From Ruminococcus sp. Marseille-P6503 (GTDB lineage: Bacteria > Bacillota > Clostridia > Oscillospirales > Ruminococcaceae), in assembly GCF_900604945.1 (NCBI RefSeq), contig NZ_UWPB01000002.1:496001-560000 (forward strand): a DNA stretch of 64,000 bases. Reading direction: 5' to 3'. Of the stretch, positions 31,208 through 40,456 are shown piece after piece. The position numbers and the translations under genes were made by a program. Every line of letters starts with the position of its first letter. Position 1 is the stretch's first letter. The notes below the pieces were generated by a model. That model saw nothing but the letters and a program-made list of their open reading frames with translations. It was not told the origin of the DNA and made no database searches.

Positions 31208-33280
31208 ATGCTTATGAGGGTATATACTGAGGATAACAGGCTTGTGATAAGATCGGGAACCTCGCGGGTGTGGATAGAACCGTGGGGTGAAAGCTCTGTA
31301 AGAGTAAGGATGACAAGGGAACCGGAGATGGACGCAAACGATTGGGCTCTTTCGGAAAAGCCGGCGGAGCGCAGAGCCGAAATACGCTGTGAAACGGTGG
31401 ATACTACTGATCCGTGGTACAGGGGAGAGGAATACTCCGCTTATCACCAGACCGGTAAGAATTATTATCTGACCAACGGAAAAATTACCGTAAAGGTAGA
31501 TTATGAGGGGAAAATAAGCTTTTACAATCAGCGGGGAGAGCTGCTGACCGAGGAATACCGCCGGGACAGAAACCGTATAAACCGTTACTGCGTTCCGCTG
31601 AGAATAGAGGCGAAGGAGCTCAAATGTATCCCGGGAACTACTGATTATGAGCTTTACGCGAGATTCGAGGCGTTTGATAACGAGAGAATCTACGGAATGG
31701 GGCAGTATCAGGAGAAAAACCTGAATAAGAAGGGCGCGGCGTTGGAGCTGTGCCACAGAAACAGTCAGGCAAGCGTTCCGTTTATGCTTTCCAGCAGAGG
31801 CTACGGCTTTTTGTGGAACAATCCGGCGGTAGGCTCGGCGGTGTTCGGCACAAACAAGACGGAGTGGTATGCCAAAAGCGCCAAAAAGCTTGACTATTTT
31901 ATAACCGCAGGAGATACTCCGGCTGAAATAGAGGAGAATTATACGGCGGCGGCAGGAAGAGCTCCGAGAATGCCTGAATACGGGCTTGGCTACTGGCAGT
32001 GCAAGCTGAGATACCGCACTCAGGAGGAGCTTCTGGCGGTGGCGAGGGAGCATAAGCGCAGAGGGCTTCCGATGGACGCGATAGTAATAGACTTTTTCCA
32101 CTGGACCAGGCAGGGCGACTTTAAGTTTGAGCCGAGAGACTGGCCGGACCCTGAGGGAATGGTAAGGGAGCTTAAGGAGCTTGGCATTGAAACGGTAGTG
32201 TCTGTATGGCCAACCATTGACGAGAAAAGCGAGAATTACGGGGAAATGGCTGATAAGGGCTATCTTGTCAGCGCCGACAGGGGAAATAATCTGCATATGA
32301 CGTGGATGGGAAACACTGTTTTCTATGACGCAACAAATCCCGGGGCGAGAAGCTTTGTGTGGGAAAAATGCAGGGATAACTATTACAGATACGGTATACG
32401 CTGCTTCTGGCTGGACGAGGCGGAGCCGGAATACGGTCCGTATGACTTTGACAACTACCGCTATTATGCCGGTCCAGCTTTGCAGTGTACCAATATCTAC
32501 CCCAAGCTGTATGCCAAGGGCTTTTACGACGGGCTGAAGGCGGAGGGCGAAAAGGACATCCTCAGCCTTGTGCGCTGCGCCTGGGCGGGAAGCCAGAAGT
32601 ACGGAGTCCTTACCTGGTCTGGAGATATTCATTCTTCGTTCAGGGCGATGAGAGAGCAGCTTCAGGCAGGGCTTAACATGGGAATAGCGGGAATCCCCTG
32701 GTGGACCTCCGATATCGGCGGCTTTTTGGGCGGCGATATTTCAGACGGGGAGTTCAAGGAACTGCTTGTGCGCTGGTTTGAATGGGGAGCGTTCTGTCCG
32801 GTATTCCGTATGCACGGAGAAAGATCTCCGTGGTACGAGAGGGAGGAGGAATACATAAACGGCGTCCGGCAGCTGACCTCCGGACAGGACAACGAGGTGT
32901 GGAGCTTCGGAGAGGATAATTACGGGATATTGAAGAAATATCTTTTTATCAGGGAGCGTCTGCGCCCTTATATAAGAGAGTGCATGGACAGGGCAAGCGA
33001 AAAGGGAGAACCGGTAATGAGGCCTTTGTTCTTTGATTTCAGCTCGGACAGCAGGGCTTGGGAAACGGAGGACGAGTATATGTTCGGACCGGATATACTG
33101 GTGGCTCCGGTCATGGAAGCCGGAGCTGACAGAAGAAGGGTATATCTGCCGAAGGGCGCAAGATGGACGGAGGCGCACACCAAAAAGACCTATGAGGGCG
33201 GAAGCCTGATAGAGTGCGCGGCGCCGCTTGATATTATTCCTGTTTTTTACCGTGCGGAAAAGCATTTTGAAATTTACTGA
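31208..33280 (+). CDS. GH31 alpha-glucosidase/alpha-xylosidase-type enzyme
   Basis: About 690 residues, cytoplasmic. N-terminal beta-sandwich, then a (beta/alpha)8 barrel: GLGYWQCKLRY, VIDFFHW, nucleophile Asp in FWLDEAEPE, acid/base Asp in WSGDIHSSF, and FRMHGERSPW; C-terminal beta domain with FGPDILVAPV. WLDEAEPE points to the alpha-xylosidase/alpha-glucosidase branch, not resolvable further. Start choice: ATG 31178 is longer but weak; GGAGGGG at 31183-31189 favours TTG 31196 or ATG 31208. Own promoter, no transporter nearby. Confidence 0.88.
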   Translation: MLMRVYTEDNRLVIRSGTSRVWIEPWGESSVRVRMTREPEMDANDWALSEKPAERRAEIRCETVDTTDPWYRGEEYSAYHQTGKNYYLTNGKITVKVDYEGKISFYNQRGELLTEEYRRDRNRINRYCVPLRIEAKELKCIPGTTDYELYARFEAFDNERIYGMGQYQEKNLNKKGAALELCHRNSQASVPFMLSSRGYGFLWNNPAVGSAVFGTNKTEWYAKSAKKLDYFITAGDTPAEIEENYTAAAGRAPRMPEYGLGYWQCKLRYRTQEELLAVAREHKRRGLPMDAIVIDFFHWTRQGDFKFEPRDWPDPEGMVRELKELGIETVVSVWPTIDEKSENYGEMADKGYLVSADRGNNLHMTWMGNTVFYDATNPGARSFVWEKCRDNYYRYGIRCFWLDEAEPEYGPYDFDNYRYYAGPALQCTNIYPKLYAKGFYDGLKAEGEKDILSLVRCAWAGSQKYGVLTWSGDIHSSFRAMREQLQAGLNMGIAGIPWWTSDIGGFLGGDISDGEFKELLVRWFEWGAFCPVFRMHGERSPWYEREEEYINGVRQLTSGQDNEVWSFGEDNYGILKKYLFIRERLRPYIRECMDRASEKGEPVMRPLFFDFSSDSRAWETEDEYMFGPDILVAPVMEAGADRRRVYLPKGARWTEAHTKKTYEGGSLIECAAPLDIIPVFYRAEKHFEIY

Positions 33281-33474
33281 CGGCAGCCTGCCGGAAGCGC
33301 TTATAAAGTAAGCGGTAAGGAGGAAGGCTGAGTACATACGTCTGATACTGGAGTCAGAAATGTAAACAATTTGTAAAAGAATGCGGATGTTTCTTGATTC
33401 AGATACGGGATTATGCTATCATTCAGATATGAAAACGACATTTTTCGACATATCCTGTCTGTGAGGTGAACATC

Positions 33475-34383
33475 TTGCAGGGAAATGACAAAAAAGATTC
33501 CGACATTGATAAGAAAAGCTTTCCCAAGATAAAATCCAAGGGTATACCGATTTTCACCGCCGTTTGCGTTACAGCTATTATAACTGCTGCCGCAGCGGCG
33601 TTTTTTATTAATAATTCCGGCGGTGAGGAAAACGAGCCGGTGCAGTTTAATTACAGCTCGCAGGTTACGGTTTATACGACTCAGAGCCTGCCGGAGGAAA
33701 CGCGGGGCTCCTCAAAGACCGAGGCACGTTCGTCTTCGTCGAAGAAAACCGCTTCCGAAACGGCTTCGGCGGAAACGTCGTACGCCGCTGAAACGCAGAC
33801 GCAGACTGAAACCCAGACGGAAATGGTCTACAGCTTTCCGGCGGACATAAATCTTGTTAGTGCCGAACAGCTTATGCAAATTGACGGCATAGGGGAGGTT
33901 ACGGCGCGGAAGATTCTGGATTACCGTGGCGCGGTGGGCGTGATACACGATCTTGATATGCTGCTTGAAATAGACGGAATAGGAGAAGCCACGCTTGAAA
34001 AGCTTAAAGGATATCTGTATGTAGCGGATAAAGATTATATCCCTGCGACATCTGTAACTACTCAGGCACCGAGTACGACTGCAGAGACTTCCGAAACAGT
34101 AACAACCGCTAAAAGATCATCAGGTGCCGTTTCGGTTGCTACAACGGTTAAAACAACCTCACGCACGACAACTACCGCCGCTCCGCTGATGAAAATAGTC
34201 AATATAAATACCGCCTCGGCGCAGGAGCTTTCAGAGGGTCTGCTTATTGATATCGAGCTGGCGGAGGATATAGTCGAACTCAGAACGAACATACAGTATT
34301 TTGTAAATGATCTGGAATTGCTGTATGTAGAGGGATTTTCTAAGGAAATGCTTGTTGAAAGAAGACCATATATAACGCTGTAA
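33475..34383 (+). CDS. membrane-anchored ComEA-like helix-hairpin-helix protein
   Basis: About 302 residues: an N-terminal membrane helix (about 22-45), a long Ser/Thr/Glu-rich stalk, a helix-hairpin-helix pair (NLVSAEQLMQIDGIGEVTARKILDYR, quoted in parts: MQIDGIGEVTARKIL and LEIDGIGEATLEKL), a Thr-rich linker, and a second, divergent HhH (NINTASAQEL). ComEA binds incoming DNA, and a DNA-binding surface role is plausible, but no com genes are near. TTG 33475 fits the GAGGTGA site better than GTG 33466. Confidence 0.72.
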   Translation: MQGNDKKDSDIDKKSFPKIKSKGIPIFTAVCVTAIITAAAAAFFINNSGGEENEPVQFNYSSQVTVYTTQSLPEETRGSSKTEARSSSSKKTASETASAETSYAAETQTQTETQTEMVYSFPADINLVSAEQLMQIDGIGEVTARKILDYRGAVGVIHDLDMLLEIDGIGEATLEKLKGYLYVADKDYIPATSVTTQAPSTTAETSETVTTAKRSSGAVSVATTVKTTSRTTTTAAPLMKIVNINTASAQELSEGLLIDIELAEDIVELRTNIQYFVNDLELLYVEGFSKEMLVERRPYITL

Positions 34384-34522
34384 ATGTAATAAATGGCATA
34401 TAACTTTTCAGCTTTTGAAAGTTGATTGTTGCAAACTTTCAAAAATGCTGTGCTTTAATACTGATTTATGAGTTAAATTATACAAAATTGAATGAACAGA
34501 GCTGTTGCCATGCAAAAAAGGG

Positions 34523-34551
34523 TTGACAAGATCTGATATTTATGATAAAAT
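34523..34551 (+). promoter_or_regulatory. promoter of glutamate synthase operon
   Basis: TTGACA 34523-34528, 17-nt spacer, TAAAAT 34546-34551. Confidence 0.65.
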
Positions 34552-34569
34552 AATTTCTGCGGAACAAAG

Positions 34570-34616
34570 ACGTTCATTTTACAGGCGGTCTGCGCCTGTT
34601 TAATGGACGTTTTTTT
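34570..34616 (+). terminator. leader terminator (attenuator) before glutamate synthase genes
   Basis: ACGTTCATT (34570-34578) pairs with AATGGACGT (34602-34610), enclosing an inner stem ACAGGCG/CGCCTGT, followed by a run of seven T. It lies between promoter and first gene, so the operon must be expressed by readthrough or antitermination. The ANTAR protein encoded at 41863 is a candidate antiterminator. Confidence 0.7.
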
Positions 34617-34702
34617 GCGTCTGGAAGAATATTTCAGGTGGGTTTGGGAAACGCGGTATCCGGGGGGATACAGAAGATTTTAATTTATAAGGAGGAATTT
34701 GT

Positions 34703-35794
34703 ATGCTGCGCGAGGGTGAGATCAGGATTCCGTCAGGCTGTGCGATATCCGGAGTAATTTCAAGGAGCGGAAAGAATATAAACGGCTCTGAGATCGTAAA
34801 ATCCATTGCAACGATGCACGACCGTTCAAACGGTCTGGGAGGCGGTTTCGCCGGATACGGAATTTATCCGCAGTACGCCGATTATTACGCTTTTCATGTT
34901 TTTTACGACTCAAATAAATCGAGGGAAGAATGCGAGAGGTTTCTTGACAGGCATTTTGATATTATAAACCTTTCAAAGATACCGGTGAGAAAAAGCGATA
35001 AGATTACGGCGGAGCCTCTTATCTGGAGATATTTTGTGGCTCCCCTGCCTACAAAGCTAAAGGATTCTCATCTTGACGAAAAGGAATTTGTTACAAGGTG
35101 CGTTATCAATATCAACGCCAATATAGACGGGGCGTATGTTTTTTCGTGCGGAAAGAATATGGGAGTATTCAAGGCGGTAGGCTTTCCGGAGGACGTGGGA
35201 GAGTATTTCAGGCTTGACGAATACGAAGGCTATTCGTGGACTGCCCACGGAAGGTATCCGACCAATACGCCCGGCTGGTGGGGCGGCGCTCATCCGTTTG
35301 CTATGCTCGACTATTCGATCGTCCATAACGGAGAGATCTCCAGCTACGACGCAAACAGAAGAAATATTGAGATGTACGGCTATAAATGTACATTGCAGAC
35401 TGACACCGAGGTAATTACATATATTATCGACTATCTGCTGAGAAAACAAAAGCTTACCCTTGAAGAGTGCGCCGAGGTTATCGCCGCGCCGTTCTGGTCC
35501 ACGATCGACAGAATGAGCGACGAGGACAAGGAAAGGGCGAGGTATCTGAGAAACGCGTTTTCAAGTCTGCTGATTACAGGTCCGTTTTCCATAATCCTCG
35601 GCTTCGAGGGCGGACTTATGGCTCTTAACGACAGGCTGAAGCTCAGGTCAATGGTTATCGGAGAAAAGGACGACAGAGTTTACATGGCAAGCGAGGAGTG
35701 CGCCGTCAGAGTCATCGAGCCGGAGCTGGACAGGATATGGACTCCCAAGGGCGGAGAACCTGTAATCGCCATGCTTGACAGCTACGGAAAGTAA
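34703..35794 (+). CDS. glutamate synthase, class-II glutamine amidotransferase subunit
   Basis: A 363-residue Ntn-type glutaminase that releases ammonia from glutamine. Cys13 in SGCAISGVIS would become the N-terminal nucleophile after loss of a 12-residue propeptide. The motifs HGRYPTN, HNGEISSYDANRR and LQTDTEVITYI are typical of GltB/GlxB amidotransferase domains. This domain is fused in bacterial GltB; here it is a separate gene, first of five. Confidence 0.87.
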   Translation: MLREGEIRIPSGCAISGVISRSGKNINGSEIVKSIATMHDRSNGLGGGFAGYGIYPQYADYYAFHVFYDSNKSREECERFLDRHFDIINLSKIPVRKSDKITAEPLIWRYFVAPLPTKLKDSHLDEKEFVTRCVININANIDGAYVFSCGKNMGVFKAVGFPEDVGEYFRLDEYEGYSWTAHGRYPTNTPGWWGGAHPFAMLDYSIVHNGEISSYDANRRNIEMYGYKCTLQTDTEVITYIIDYLLRKQKLTLEECAEVIAAPFWSTIDRMSDEDKERARYLRNAFSSLLITGPFSIILGFEGGLMALNDRLKLRSMVIGEKDDRVYMASEECAVRVIEPELDRIWTPKGGEPVIAMLDSYGK

Positions 35795-35818
35795 TGTATA
35801 AGAAGGGATGGTATTTCA

Positions 35819-37324
35819 ATGGCTGTAGATTTTCTGTATCCCGAATACGAGATCGTAAGGGATTATAATAAATGTATCGGCTGCCGCGTATGTGAAAGGC
35901 AGTGCGCTAACTGCGCTCATTCCTATGACGAAGAAACGGACAGAATGGTTTCGGACGATTCTAAGTGCGTGAACTGTCACAGGTGCGTGTCGCTTTGTCC
36001 TACAAGAGCGCTCAAAATAGTTCATACAGACCACACGTTCAAGCATAATTCAAACTGGACGGGAGAAACGATTTCAGAGATATACCGTCAGGCGGGCTCG
36101 GGCGGCGTGCTGCTGTCTTCAATGGGCAACCCGAAAAATTATCCCGTTTACTGGGACAAGATACTGCTTAACGCTTCGCAGGTAACCAATCCTCCTATCG
36201 ACCCGCTCAGAGAGCCTATGGAAACAAAGGTCTTTCTGGGAGCGAAGCCGAAGAAGATAGAGCGTGACGACAAGGGCAGGCTGGTAAACAATCTTTCACC
36301 GCAGATAGAGCTTTCAACGCCGGTCATGTTTTCGGCAATGTCCTACGGCTCTATCAGCTACAACGCCCATGAAAGCCTTGCGAGAGCGGCGGAGGAGCTT
36401 GGTATCCTTTACAATACCGGCGAGGGCGGACTTCACCCCGACTTTTACAAGTACGGACCCAACACGATAGTACAGGTAGCTTCCGGACGCTTCGGCGTAT
36501 CCAAGGATTATCTGAAGGCGGGAGCGGCCATCGAAATAAAAATGGGACAGGGAGCGAAGCCCGGTATCGGCGGACATCTGCCGGGAATCAAGGTTTCCGA
36601 GGATATTTCCAAGACAAGAATGATACCCGAGGGCTCGGACGCGATCTCGCCCGCTCCTCACCATGATATTTACTCCATTGAGGATCTGAGGCAGCTTGTT
36701 TATTCGCTCAAGGAGGCTTCCAACTATGAAAAGCCGGTTATCGTAAAGATCGCGGCGGTTCACAACGTTGCGGCGATCGCCTCCGGTATAGCGAGAAGCG
36801 GCGCTGATATTATCGCTATCGACGGCTTCAGAGGCGGTACGGGAGCAGCTCCCACAAGGATCAGGGACAATGTAGGTATCCCGATCGAGCTTGCCCTTGC
36901 GTCTGTAGACCAGCGTCTGAGGGACGAGGGTATCAGGGATAACGTTTCGGTCGTAGTAGGAGGCTCTATACGCTCCTCAGCGGACGTTGTAAAAGCCATC
37001 GCTCTGGGAGCGGACGCGGTTTATATTGCAACGGCGGCGGTTCTGGCGCTTGGCTGTCATCTTTGCAGAACCTGCCAGACAGGCAAATGCAACTGGGGAA
37101 TCGCGACTCAGAGAGAGGACCTTGTAAGACGCCTTAATCCGGAGATAGGCTACAAGCGTCTTGTAAACCTTGTAAAGGCCTGGGATCATGAGATCAAGGA
37201 AATTATGGGCGGAATGGGTATCAACTCTATCGAAGCCCTTAAGGGAAACAGACTTATGCTGAGAGGAATCGGACTGACTGAAAAGGAGCTTTCCATTCTG
37301 GGAATCAAGCACGCCGGAGAATAG
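35819..37324 (+). CDS. glutamate synthase, FMN/FeS catalytic subunit
   Basis: A 501-residue protein. Residues 15-65 hold two 4Fe-4S ferredoxin motifs (CIGCRVCERQC and CVNCHRCVSLCP). The rest is the FMN-binding synthase barrel with GGLHPDFYKYG, GQGAKPGIGGHLPG, DGFRGGTGAAPT, and a 3Fe-4S type loop CHLCRTCQTGKCNWG. It makes glutamate from 2-oxoglutarate and ammonia passed from the amidotransferase. Archaeal-type architecture. Confidence 0.92.
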   Translation: MAVDFLYPEYEIVRDYNKCIGCRVCERQCANCAHSYDEETDRMVSDDSKCVNCHRCVSLCPTRALKIVHTDHTFKHNSNWTGETISEIYRQAGSGGVLLSSMGNPKNYPVYWDKILLNASQVTNPPIDPLREPMETKVFLGAKPKKIERDDKGRLVNNLSPQIELSTPVMFSAMSYGSISYNAHESLARAAEELGILYNTGEGGLHPDFYKYGPNTIVQVASGRFGVSKDYLKAGAAIEIKMGQGAKPGIGGHLPGIKVSEDISKTRMIPEGSDAISPAPHHDIYSIEDLRQLVYSLKEASNYEKPVIVKIAAVHNVAAIASGIARSGADIIAIDGFRGGTGAAPTRIRDNVGIPIELALASVDQRLRDEGIRDNVSVVVGGSIRSSADVVKAIALGADAVYIATAAVLALGCHLCRTCQTGKCNWGIATQREDLVRRLNPEIGYKRLVNLVKAWDHEIKEIMGGMGINSIEALKGNRLMLRGIGLTEKELSILGIKHAGE

Positions 37325-37455
37325 CGGGAAACGCCGCGGGCGGATATGATAATTATTTAAACGCAGACGGCTGAATATGAAACAGGGGTTTTGCCTTGCG
37401 AGGGCAGAAATTCCGCAGCCGCGCGGTGAATTGAGAGTGAGGTTGGGTTCGTAGT

Positions 37456-37887
37456 ATGAAACGAGTTTATGTAAATGAAAAGTGGTGTCTTGGCTGTCAC
37501 CTGTGCGAGTATAACTGCGCATACGCTAACTCAGGCAAGGACGATATGGTCAAGGCTCTGAAAAACGTTAAAATAAATCCCCGTATCCAGATCGAGGAAA
37601 AGGACGGCATAGCCTTCGCGGTACAGTGCCGTCACTGCGAGGAGCCGCTGTGCGTAAAGGGCTGCATTACAGGCGCTCTTTCCGTAAAGGACGGAGTTAT
37701 CGAGGTTGACAAGGATAAATGCGTGGGCTGCTTTACCTGTATTCTTTCCTGTCCCTACGGCGCTATTATGCCGGACGACGACGGTCACGCGATCCAGAAG
37801 TGCGAGCTTTGCGTTAAAAACGCGAACGGTCAGCCCGCCTGCGTAGCCGGCTGTCCCAACAAGGCCATAGTTTTTGAGGAAAGATAA
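37456..37887 (+). CDS. 4Fe-4S electron-transfer subunit of glutamate synthase
   Basis: A 143-residue ferredoxin-type protein with four cysteine clusters (CLGCHLCEYNC, CRHCEEPLCVKGC, CVGCFTCILSCP, CELCVKN...CVAGCP), like HycB/DMSO-reductase beta chains. It should pass electrons from the FAD subunit encoded next to the synthase subunit. A 131-nt gap precedes it with no terminator seen. Confidence 0.87.
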   Translation: MKRVYVNEKWCLGCHLCEYNCAYANSGKDDMVKALKNVKINPRIQIEEKDGIAFAVQCRHCEEPLCVKGCITGALSVKDGVIEVDKDKCVGCFTCILSCPYGAIMPDDDGHAIQKCELCVKNANGQPACVAGCPNKAIVFEER

Positions 37888-37902
37888 GGGGGAGCGGAAG
37901 TA

Positions 37903-39129
37903 ATGAGCAAATTTGTTATTATCGGAAACTCAGCCGGAGCAATAGGCAGTGTGGAGGGAATAAGAAGCGTTGATAAGGCTTCGGAGATAGTGCTTATTGC
38001 AAGCGAGCCGTATCACACCTATTCCCGTCCGCTTATTTCCTATCTGCTGTGGGGAAAGACCGACGAGCAGAGAATGAAATACCGTCCGGACAGCTTTTAC
38101 AAGGACAATAACGTAAAAACGCTGCTCGGCAGGACTGTAACTAAAATAGACGCCGAAAAGAAAACCGTAACGCTTGATTCGGGCGAAACGGTTAGTTACG
38201 ACAAGCTGCTTAACGCCACCGGCTCTTCGCCCTTTGTTCCGCCGATGGAGGGACTTGAAAAGGTCGAAAACAAATTTACCTTTATGACTCTTGACGACGC
38301 TCACGCGCTTGAAGCCAGTCTGAATAAGGACAGCAGGGTTCTTGTTATCGGAGCGGGACTTATCGGTCTTAAATGCGTAGAGGGAATTGCCGACAGAGTA
38401 GGGGAAATCACCGTTGTGGATATGGCGGACAGGATACTGCCTTCGGTTCTCGATCAGGAGGGCGCCGCTCTGGTACAAAGCTTTATCGAGGAGCGCGGAG
38501 TAAGGTTCTGCCTCGGGGACAGCGCGACGAAATTTGAAAAGAACAAGGCTGTGCTTAAAAGCGGAAAGGAGATCGGCTTCGATCTGCTGGTGCTTGCGGT
38601 AGGCGTGCGGCCCAACGTTTCTCTGCTGAAGGAGGCAGGAGCGGAGGTAAACAGAGGAATAGTCACCAACGAAAAATGCGAAACCAGCATTCGGGATATT
38701 TATGCCGCAGGGGACTGTACCGAATCATATGATATTTCAGTCGGTCAGGACAGAATCCTCGCGCTGCTGCCCAACGCTTATATGCAGGGAGAAACGGCGG
38801 GTATAAATATCGCCGGAGGAGAAAAGCTTTACGACAATGCGATCCCGATGAACGCTATGGGAATGTTCGGCTACCATATGATTACCGCCGGAAGCTACGA
38901 GGGAGATATTTATACTGAAAAGAGCGGCAGAAATTATAAGAAGCTTTTCTACAGGGACAACAGGCTTGTCGGATACATAATGATAGGCGATATCGCAAGA
39001 GCGGGTATATATACCAGTCTTATCAAAAAGAAAACGCCGCTTGATTCCGTTGATTTCGAGCTGATTAAGCGCAAGCCTCAGCTGATGGCGTTTTCCAAGA
39101 AAAAGCGCGCGGAATTTCTGGCGAGGTAG
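37903..39129 (+). CDS. FAD/NAD(P)-dependent oxidoreductase, glutamate synthase operon
   Basis: A 408-residue flavoprotein of the rubredoxin reductase/NirB-like group. FAD site IIGNSAGAIGSVEG, NAD site VLVIGAGLIGLKCVEG, and the second FAD motif IYAAGDCTES. It probably oxidises NAD(P)H to feed the FeS subunit; it replaces the usual GltD. Fifteen nt after the FeS gene with GGGGGAGCGG site. Confidence 0.87.
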   Translation: MSKFVIIGNSAGAIGSVEGIRSVDKASEIVLIASEPYHTYSRPLISYLLWGKTDEQRMKYRPDSFYKDNNVKTLLGRTVTKIDAEKKTVTLDSGETVSYDKLLNATGSSPFVPPMEGLEKVENKFTFMTLDDAHALEASLNKDSRVLVIGAGLIGLKCVEGIADRVGEITVVDMADRILPSVLDQEGAALVQSFIEERGVRFCLGDSATKFEKNKAVLKSGKEIGFDLLVLAVGVRPNVSLLKEAGAEVNRGIVTNEKCETSIRDIYAAGDCTESYDISVGQDRILALLPNAYMQGETAGINIAGGEKLYDNAIPMNAMGMFGYHMITAGSYEGDIYTEKSGRNYKKLFYRDNRLVGYIMIGDIARAGIYTSLIKKKTPLDSVDFELIKRKPQLMAFSKKKRAEFLAR

Positions 39130-39152
39130 GTTAAGGATAAGGGGGATAAATT

Positions 39153-39875
39153 ATGAAGATCACAGCAGGTTTAATGCATTTCAAGGAGCTTAACGACAAG
39201 CTCAAGGCCTGTACCGATGAGCCTGTCGTTATTGAAAACTGTCTGGGACAGAGATATATCGCTTCGGGAAGAACAGCCGGGGATATTATTATAAACGGTA
39301 CTCCGGGAAACGCCTTGGGGGCTTATCTTGACGGCTGCGATATTACCGTTTACGGAAACGCTCAGGACGCTACGGGCGATACGATGAATAACGGAACAAT
39401 TACGGTTTTCGGCTCTTCGGGCGACGCTACCGGCTACGCCATGAGAGGCGGAAAAATATATGTGCGCGACAGCGCGGGCTACAGAGCCGGAATCCACATG
39501 AAATCATATATGGATCATATTCCGGTGCTTGTTATCGGCGGAAAGGCCGGCTCGTTCCTGGGAGAGTATCAGGCGGGGGGCTATATAATAGTTCTCGGTC
39601 TGGGCTTTGAGGAAGAAATCCCGGTGGGAAATTTCTGCGGAACGGGAATGCACGGAGGAAAGATATTCCTCAGAACCAATACTCTTCCCAAGGATCTTCC
39701 GGCTCAGGTAAAGGCGGCGGAGGCCTCCGGGGAGGATCTTGCGGAGATCGAGGATTATATCGAGGAATATTGCGGAAAGTTCGGAATAGATAAGGAAAAG
39801 GTAATGAAAGAAAAATTCTATGTTCTTACTCCGGATACAAAAAATCCGTATAAACAGCTTTACACGCCTAATTAA
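39153..39875 (+). CDS. glutamate synthase GXGXG-domain subunit
   Basis: A 240-residue right-handed beta-helix made of repeating G-x-x-x-G turns (GNALGAYLDG, GDATGYAMRGG), equal to the C-terminal GXGXG domain of bacterial GltB. In the split enzyme it is the scaffold subunit. Last gene of the operon, followed by a terminator. Confidence 0.9.
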   Translation: MKITAGLMHFKELNDKLKACTDEPVVIENCLGQRYIASGRTAGDIIINGTPGNALGAYLDGCDITVYGNAQDATGDTMNNGTITVFGSSGDATGYAMRGGKIYVRDSAGYRAGIHMKSYMDHIPVLVIGGKAGSFLGEYQAGGYIIVLGLGFEEEIPVGNFCGTGMHGGKIFLRTNTLPKDLPAQVKAAEASGEDLAEIEDYIEEYCGKFGIDKEKVMKEKFYVLTPDTKNPYKQLYTPN

Positions 39876-39890
39876 ATGTTGTATAATAAT

Positions 39891-39929
39891 AAGAGGCTAT
39901 ACCGGACGCGTCCGGTGTAACCTCTTTTA
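39891..39929 (+). terminator. intrinsic terminator of glutamate synthase operon
   Basis: AAGAGG...ACCGGAC (39891-39907) pairs with GTCCGGT...CCTCTT (39910-39926), then T-rich. Confidence 0.8.
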
Positions 39930-39976
39930 TGATGATGCCGCCGTGCGTTTATGCGGACGGATAATGAGGGAATGTT

Positions 39977-40423
39977 ATGGATAAAATCAAAAAAGCGAAG
40001 GAATTTTTTATCAAGGACAGATACGCTATGATAACTACGGGGATAGATATCGTAGCTGTAGATAAAAGGTATGCCAAGTGCAGTCTGAAGCTTGACGAGC
40101 GGCATATGAACGCGACGGGGCACGTTATGGGCGGCGCTATATTTACTCTCGCGGACTTTGTTTTCGCCGTCGCTGCCAATTTCGAGCAGCCTGCCACCGT
40201 TACTACCGTAAGCCAGATAAGCTATATGGGCTCTCCCAAGGGGAATGTACTTTACGGGGAAAGCAGGCTTCTGAAGGACGGAAAACGGACGTGCTATTAT
40301 GAGATAAACATTACAGACGAGATGGGAAATCCGGTGGCGGTCGTAAGCGCCTCGGGTATGCATATAGAAGGGAACGGTCAGAGCGGACGGGGTCTGCTTT
40401 GCGGGTCAGAAGCTGAAGTCTGA
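39977..40423 (+). CDS. PaaI-family hotdog thioesterase
   Basis: A 148-residue hotdog protein. The PaaI signature is HMNATGHVMGGAIFTLADFVFA (quoted in parts: NATGHVMGGAIF and LADFVFA), with the catalytic Asp in the helix. It should cleave an acyl-CoA, probably aromatic or short acyl. It sits between the glutamate synthase operon and glnA; a link to nitrogen metabolism is not evident. Confidence 0.85.
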   Translation: MDKIKKAKEFFIKDRYAMITTGIDIVAVDKRYAKCSLKLDERHMNATGHVMGGAIFTLADFVFAVAANFEQPATVTTVSQISYMGSPKGNVLYGESRLLKDGKRTCYYEINITDEMGNPVAVVSASGMHIEGNGQSGRGLLCGSEAEV

Positions 40424-40456
40424 TAAAGGCGGACTCGGGAACAGGAGGATAAGTAA

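Noticed and set aside
31148-32632. 494-codon open frame on the minus strand
   Set aside because: It lies antisense to the GH31 gene and its translation is low-complexity and matches no family; GC-rich codon bias opens the opposite frame.
32332-34360. Search for CRISPR arrays or long tandem repeats here and elsewhere in the window
   Set aside because: Thr/Ser-rich codons in the HhH protein give mild repetition only; no spaced direct repeats were seen.
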